A stretch of 36,062 nt of DNA from JADJQU01 sp035490315 (GTDB lineage Bacteria > Planctomycetota > UBA1135 > GCA-002686595): the NCBI GenBank assembly GCA_035490315.1, contig DATHET010000291.1, forward strand, positions 1-36,062. The letters are read 5' to 3'. The position numbers and the translations under genes are program-made. The notes below the pieces were generated by a model. That model was not told where the DNA came from. It did not search any database and was given only the letters and a program-made list of their open reading frames with translations. Below, in pieces: positions 32,681-36,062 of this stretch; within the stretch, counting starts at the first letter, position 1, and each line of letters starts with the position of its first letter.

Positions 32681-33985
32681 ATGAATCTGCTGCTCACGAT
32701 CCTGCTCTTCTGCGCGCCCGCACCCGCCCTCCAAGTCGGTCAGCCACCGAAACCGGTCGAGACGCTGCATCCCAACGGGCAGGTGCACGAGCGTTTTTTC
32801 ATCGATGCGCAGGGCCGGAAGACCGGCGCTTACGACGCGTACCGAACCGATGGCACGCTCGAGGTGCACTACAAGTTCGAGGCCGGCGTGCTCGACGGTC
32901 GCGCGGAAGAATATTTCGCCGACGGTCGGACCGTGAAGAGCGGAGGCGAGTACCAGGCCGGCCTGCGCCGCGGCACATGGTTGTTCGTCAGCGACGATCA
33001 GCTGCGCCGCCAGCGCGCCGATTACAAGGCAGGTCGCCTGAACGGCCTGGTCCTCGTCGAGGTCGGCAACAAGGTGATCAGCAAGCAGCGCTGGAAGGAC
33101 GACGAGCTGGAGCGGCTCGACGACCTGATCGTGTTTCCCGTGGCGAAATCGGCCTTGCGCGAGAAGTTGTCGTCGATCCTCGCTGCGCCGAGCGAGAAGG
33201 CGGACTCGAAGGACGCTGTCGAAGCCGAGCGCTCGGCGGCGCTGCGCCGATTGCAGGCTTATCGAGCCCTGTGCAGCCTGCCTTGGGAAGGGATGAGCCT
33301 TGTTCCGGAGTGGAACTTGCGCTGCGAAGCCGCAGCCGAAGTCTGCGCGAAGATCGGCGGGCTGAACCACACACCGCCGAAGCCCCCGGACATGGACGAC
33401 GCTCGCTATCGCCTGGGGTATGAAGGCGCGTCGCACAGCAATCTGTCCGTCGGCACCGACATGCCTGGTTCCGTCGACGGCTACATGGACGATTCCGATC
33501 CGACCAACATCGACCGCGTCGGTCACCGCCGCTGGTGTCTCAATCCGGCGATGAAGCGCACGGGCTTCGGCAGCTCCGGCACTTATTCCGCCATGTGGTC
33601 GATGGACACGAGCGGCAAGAGCGTGCGCGGCTTGGATGCCGTGACCTACCCGCCGCCTGGCTGGTGCCCGACGAACATGCTCGCCGACGACGCCGCGTTC
33701 AGCATTTCGCGGCTGACAGGCGGCGAGCCCAAGCTCGAGGACTTGCGCGTGCACGTTCGTCCATTGGATTCCGATTGGGTCCCGATGGATGAGATCAAGC
33801 TCGATTACCTGGGCGTCTCCGCTGGCGGCGGCATCGGCAGCGGATCGTGCATCATTTTCCGGCCCGAGCACGTCAAGGTCGCTCTGGAATCGCGCTACCT
33901 GGTCGAGGTTTCGACGGACGCGGGGAAGAGTCTGAGCTTCCGATACGTCGTCGCGTTCTGCGAAGCGGTCACGCCGGCGCATTGA
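32681..33985 (+). CDS. Secreted MORN-repeat / CAP-domain protein
   Basis: 434 residues from ATG 32681. A signal peptide (MNLLLTILLFCAPAPA) precedes MORN/YwqK-like repeats at about 29-125 (HPNGQVHERFFIDAQGRKTG, RTDGTLEVHYKFEAGVLDG, GLRRGTWLFV). A helical spacer leads to a CAP/SCP-like domain from about 190, with LPWEGMSLVPEWNLRCEAAA, SNLSVGTDMPG, and GHRRWCLNPAMKRTGFGSSG, the last being the usual CAP signature region. CAP proteins bind lipids, metals or glycans outside the cell. The pairing with MORN repeats suggests surface attachment. It is well separated from its neighbours, so its expression is likely independent. Confidence 0.85.
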   Translation: MNLLLTILLFCAPAPALQVGQPPKPVETLHPNGQVHERFFIDAQGRKTGAYDAYRTDGTLEVHYKFEAGVLDGRAEEYFADGRTVKSGGEYQAGLRRGTWLFVSDDQLRRQRADYKAGRLNGLVLVEVGNKVISKQRWKDDELERLDDLIVFPVAKSALREKLSSILAAPSEKADSKDAVEAERSAALRRLQAYRALCSLPWEGMSLVPEWNLRCEAAAEVCAKIGGLNHTPPKPPDMDDARYRLGYEGASHSNLSVGTDMPGSVDGYMDDSDPTNIDRVGHRRWCLNPAMKRTGFGSSGTYSAMWSMDTSGKSVRGLDAVTYPPPGWCPTNMLADDAAFSISRLTGGEPKLEDLRVHVRPLDSDWVPMDEIKLDYLGVSAGGGIGSGSCIIFRPEHVKVALESRYLVEVSTDAGKSLSFRYVVAFCEAVTPAH

Positions 33986-34010
33986 TCGGCAGCGGGCTCT
34001 CTGCGGGCAA

Positions 34011-34036
34011 GAATTCCTGGATCCCTGAAGGAATTC
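34011..34036. promoter_or_regulatory. Inverted repeat upstream of the second sigma fusion
   Basis: GAATTCCT and AGGAATTC, perfectly complementary with a 10-base spacer, lie 26 bases after the CAP gene stop and 27 bases before ATG 34064. It could be an operator for the sigma gene or a weak terminator of the CAP gene. No T-tract. Confidence 0.3.
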
Positions 34037-34063
34037 GCGGGCTCGCGGCATCCTGTTCCAACG

Positions 34064-36062
34064 ATGCCCCGATCACTCGAGCTCGGCGAGCTGGAACAGC
34101 GCGCGGATCGGATCCGAAGGCTCGCGCGGGCGCTCGTCCAAGACCCGCACGAGGCGGAGGATCTGGCTCAGGACGCGTGGCTCCGGTCGCTCACGCACCG
34201 GCCGCGTTCGGAAGAATCCTGGCCGGCCTGGATCGCCGCAACCCTTCGGAATCTTGCGCGCGCTCGTTGGCGCAGTGACCGCAGGCGAGAGCTGCGAGAG
34301 CGCGAAGTTGCGCGGCCGGAGGTGCAGCTGGCTTCGAATGCGGCGCTCGAAGGGCTCGATGCCTTCGATTCGCTGGTGCGAGCCGTGCGCGAGCTCGACG
34401 AGCCGTACAGGAGCGCAATTGTCTTGCGCTACCTGGAGGATCTCACCCCGCGCGAAATCGCGGCGCGCACCGCAACGCCGGAGAAGACGATCGAGTCCCG
34501 CCTTTCCCGCGGGATCCTGAAACTGCGGAGCAAGTTGGACGAGCGCGACGGCGGTCGGGGCACGTGGCTCGCCGCGGTGCTCCCGCTGACTCGATCCCAG
34601 GCAATCACCGTCACCGGACTCTTCGCCATGAATCTCAAGTTGAAGGTCTTGCTCGCAGTCGTTCTGGCCCTGGGCTTGTTCCTGGGAGTCCGAGAGCTGG
34701 GTGTCTTTTCGCAGGCGGAAGAAACCGAGCTGGCATCGACGCTTCCGACAGTAGCGCCCGCGAACGTCACGGAGGTCGCGGTCAGCGAACCTGCGGCGAG
34801 ACAACAGCAGGAGGATCGAGCGAGCGGCACGTCGGTGAATGCTCGCCAGGCAACTCTCTCGTTCATGAATCCAGAGCAGGTCGCCTTGGGAGGCGCGCAA
34901 CTCGCGTTGGTCGATGATGGCGTCGAGCGAGTCGTGGGCAAGGCGGACGAGCATGGAGTGCTCGTGCTCGATGCTGCCCTCGTCGAGGACAAGGACTGCG
35001 TGGCGCGGGCCGGGGATCACGCTTCGACTCTGGTTCGGATGCCATCACAGCTCGAGACCGCGACGATCGTGATGAAGGCATTGGGGAGCATTTCCGGCAC
35101 CGTGCGATTGGCGGATGGCTCGCCGCCTGCGACGACCATGTGCGTCATTGCGTATCGCGAAGGAGCCCACCTTTCTTGCGCGGAGTTGACCCATCCCTCG
35201 AGCGACAGCTCCTTTCGATCTGCCACGACCGACAGCGTTGGTTTTTTCACGATCACCGGCCTCGATCCCGATCAAACCTATGCACTGAGCGCTGCTGGCG
35301 AGGGCTACCTCGTTTGCGACGCGAGCCCGCTGCCCCCCGGAGCAGGCACGCGGTCCGTCGCGGATGTGCAGGTGAAGAATGTTCGTCCTGGCGCGAGAGA
35401 CGTCCTGCTGAAGGCACTCCCGGTGTACGGAATTCGATTGGCGATCAGGGACGAGCAGGATCAAGCGATCCCCCATTCTGCCGATCTGTATTCGATGTCG
35501 AGCTTCAGCGCAGTGTGCACCGACAGGACCGCCACGGATGCGGGCCCGTTGCTCAACCTGCTCGTGCTGGCCGGCATCGGTGGCATCGACTGTGCAGAAT
35601 CGGAGAGCCAGGATTCGTTTACCTTCGTCTATGTCAGCGAGACCGAAAAGCTGTTCATCGGTCCGATCCTGGTCGAGATCGATCGGCCTGGATACAAGCA
35701 TCAGACGCGGTCCGCGATGGCTCCTCGACTGCATGGGTCGATCGCAGAGAAGGTGATCAAGATGGAGTCGGAGTTCACTCTCCGCGGATCGATTCAGGTG
35801 GAGTTCGACTGGGACGGCGCCGACATGGACGTCGACGTCGGCGTCGAACTGCGCCGGGCAAACGAGCAGTCATCCTTGTATCTGCGAGTGCCGCGCGTCT
35901 CGAAGACTCCTTTCGTCATCAGAGGTGTGCCTAGCGACGATTACACCTGCAAGGTCAGGATCTGCGACGGGCTGCTGAGGATTTCCAGCACGGCCGAGGG
36001 AACTCCTCTGCACGTAGCGGTCCTGCCCGATCAGACGGCGGTGCTGAGGATCGACCTTGCCG
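34064..36062 (+). CDS. Second ECF sigma / TM / carboxypeptidase-regulatory fusion (3' end outside window)
   Basis: The frame from ATG 34064 is open without a stop to the window end, 666 codons so far. Sigma region 2 is at about 16-75 (DPHEAEDLAQDAWLRSLTHR, SWPAWIAATLRNLARARWR). Region 4 is at 111-158 (LDEPYRSAIVLRYLEDLTPR, then EIAARTATPEKTIESRLSRG). A membrane helix follows at about 193-209 (LKVLLAVVLALGLFLGV), then an acidic linker and beta modules with SISGTVRLADGSPPATTMCV and TDSVGFFTITGLDPDQTYAL, typical of carboxypeptidase-regulatory domains. The design equals that of the 26252-29971 gene, but the sequences differ enough to be separate paralogues. No ribosome-binding site is obvious. 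I infer a membrane-held sigma factor with an external sensor. Confidence 0.88.
   Translation, partial: MPRSLELGELEQRADRIRRLARALVQDPHEAEDLAQDAWLRSLTHRPRSEESWPAWIAATLRNLARARWRSDRRRELREREVARPEVQLASNAALEGLDAFDSLVRAVRELDEPYRSAIVLRYLEDLTPREIAARTATPEKTIESRLSRGILKLRSKLDERDGGRGTWLAAVLPLTRSQAITVTGLFAMNLKLKVLLAVVLALGLFLGVRELGVFSQAEETELASTLPTVAPANVTEVAVSEPAARQQQEDRASGTSVNARQATLSFMNPEQVALGGAQLALVDDGVERVVGKADEHGVLVLDAALVEDKDCVARAGDHASTLVRMPSQLETATIVMKALGSISGTVRLADGSPPATTMCVIAYREGAHLSCAELTHPSSDSSFRSATTDSVGFFTITGLDPDQTYALSAAGEGYLVCDASPLPPGAGTRSVADVQVKNVRPGARDVLLKALPVYGIRLAIRDEQDQAIPHSADLYSMSSFSAVCTDRTATDAGPLLNLLVLAGIGGIDCAESESQDSFTFVYVSETEKLFIGPILVEIDRPGYKHQTRSAMAPRLHGSIAEKVIKMESEFTLRGSIQVEFDWDGADMDVDVGVELRRANEQSSLYLRVPRVSKTPFVIRGVPSDDYTCKVRICDGLLRISSTAEGTPLHVAVLPDQTAVLRIDLA

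Noticed and set aside
1..36062. CRISPR array, tRNA or rRNA genes, insertion sequence ends
   Set aside because: Read for regularly spaced repeats, cloverleaf-like ends, conserved rRNA segments and transposase motifs; none was found. A tRNA scan would be more sensitive than reading by eye.

Overview
The window looks like a piece of a GC-rich Planctomycetota genome. The evidence is indirect but consistent. There are secreted beta-propeller-like proteins with the short C-terminal domain (…GSTWNFQLWFRDP…) that I associate with large, poorly characterised planctomycetes. There are two ECF sigma factors fused through a transmembrane helix to long arrays of carboxypeptidase-regulatory-like beta domains. 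Secreted proteins of unknown role are abundant. No rRNA, tRNA, CRISPR array or recognisable transposase was seen.

Layout. (1) 1-3409: 3' part of a large secreted propeller plus di-haem cytochrome protein that starts before the window. (2) 3537-5645: a decaying stretch with a multi-HTH DNA-binding gene broken by two apparent frameshifts, a stand-alone Clp N-domain protein, and the 5' half of a metallo-beta-lactamase-fold lipoprotein that stops abruptly. (3) 5646-11385: a visibly AT-richer, all-plus-strand block. It encodes a coiled-coil lipoprotein, an overlapping small helical protein, a relic of a patatin C-terminus, an intact membrane-spanning patatin-like phospholipase and an ATP-grasp enzyme. 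A T4-type lysozyme gene with host-like base composition follows at 11675-12118. This block is the best candidate in the window for an undescribed system. I infer an acquired cell-envelope-targeting (defence or antagonism) module.

(4) 12119-21105: ordinary chromosomal content. It has small hypothetical proteins, a secreted WD/BNR-like repeat protein, a diphthine-ammonia-ligase-like PP-loop enzyme, a secreted propeller gene followed by an esterase gene on the minus strand, a VOC protein, a four-helix membrane protein and a TIGR03118-type protein. (5) 21193-29971, all minus strand and closely spaced: sigma/TM/carboxypeptidase-regulatory fusion, then a beta-lactamase-family serine hydrolase, then a membrane-anchored carboxypeptidase-regulatory protein, then a PolX whose polymerase active site looks degraded but whose PHP nuclease site is intact. 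(6) 30209-36062: a secreted protein, a LigC-type ATP-dependent DNA ligase, a MORN/CAP protein, and a second sigma/TM/carboxypeptidase-regulatory fusion running off the window end.

Limits: all functional calls rest on motif reading, with no database search. Several broken reading frames (3537-4337, 7351-7530) could be real decay or assembly indels.
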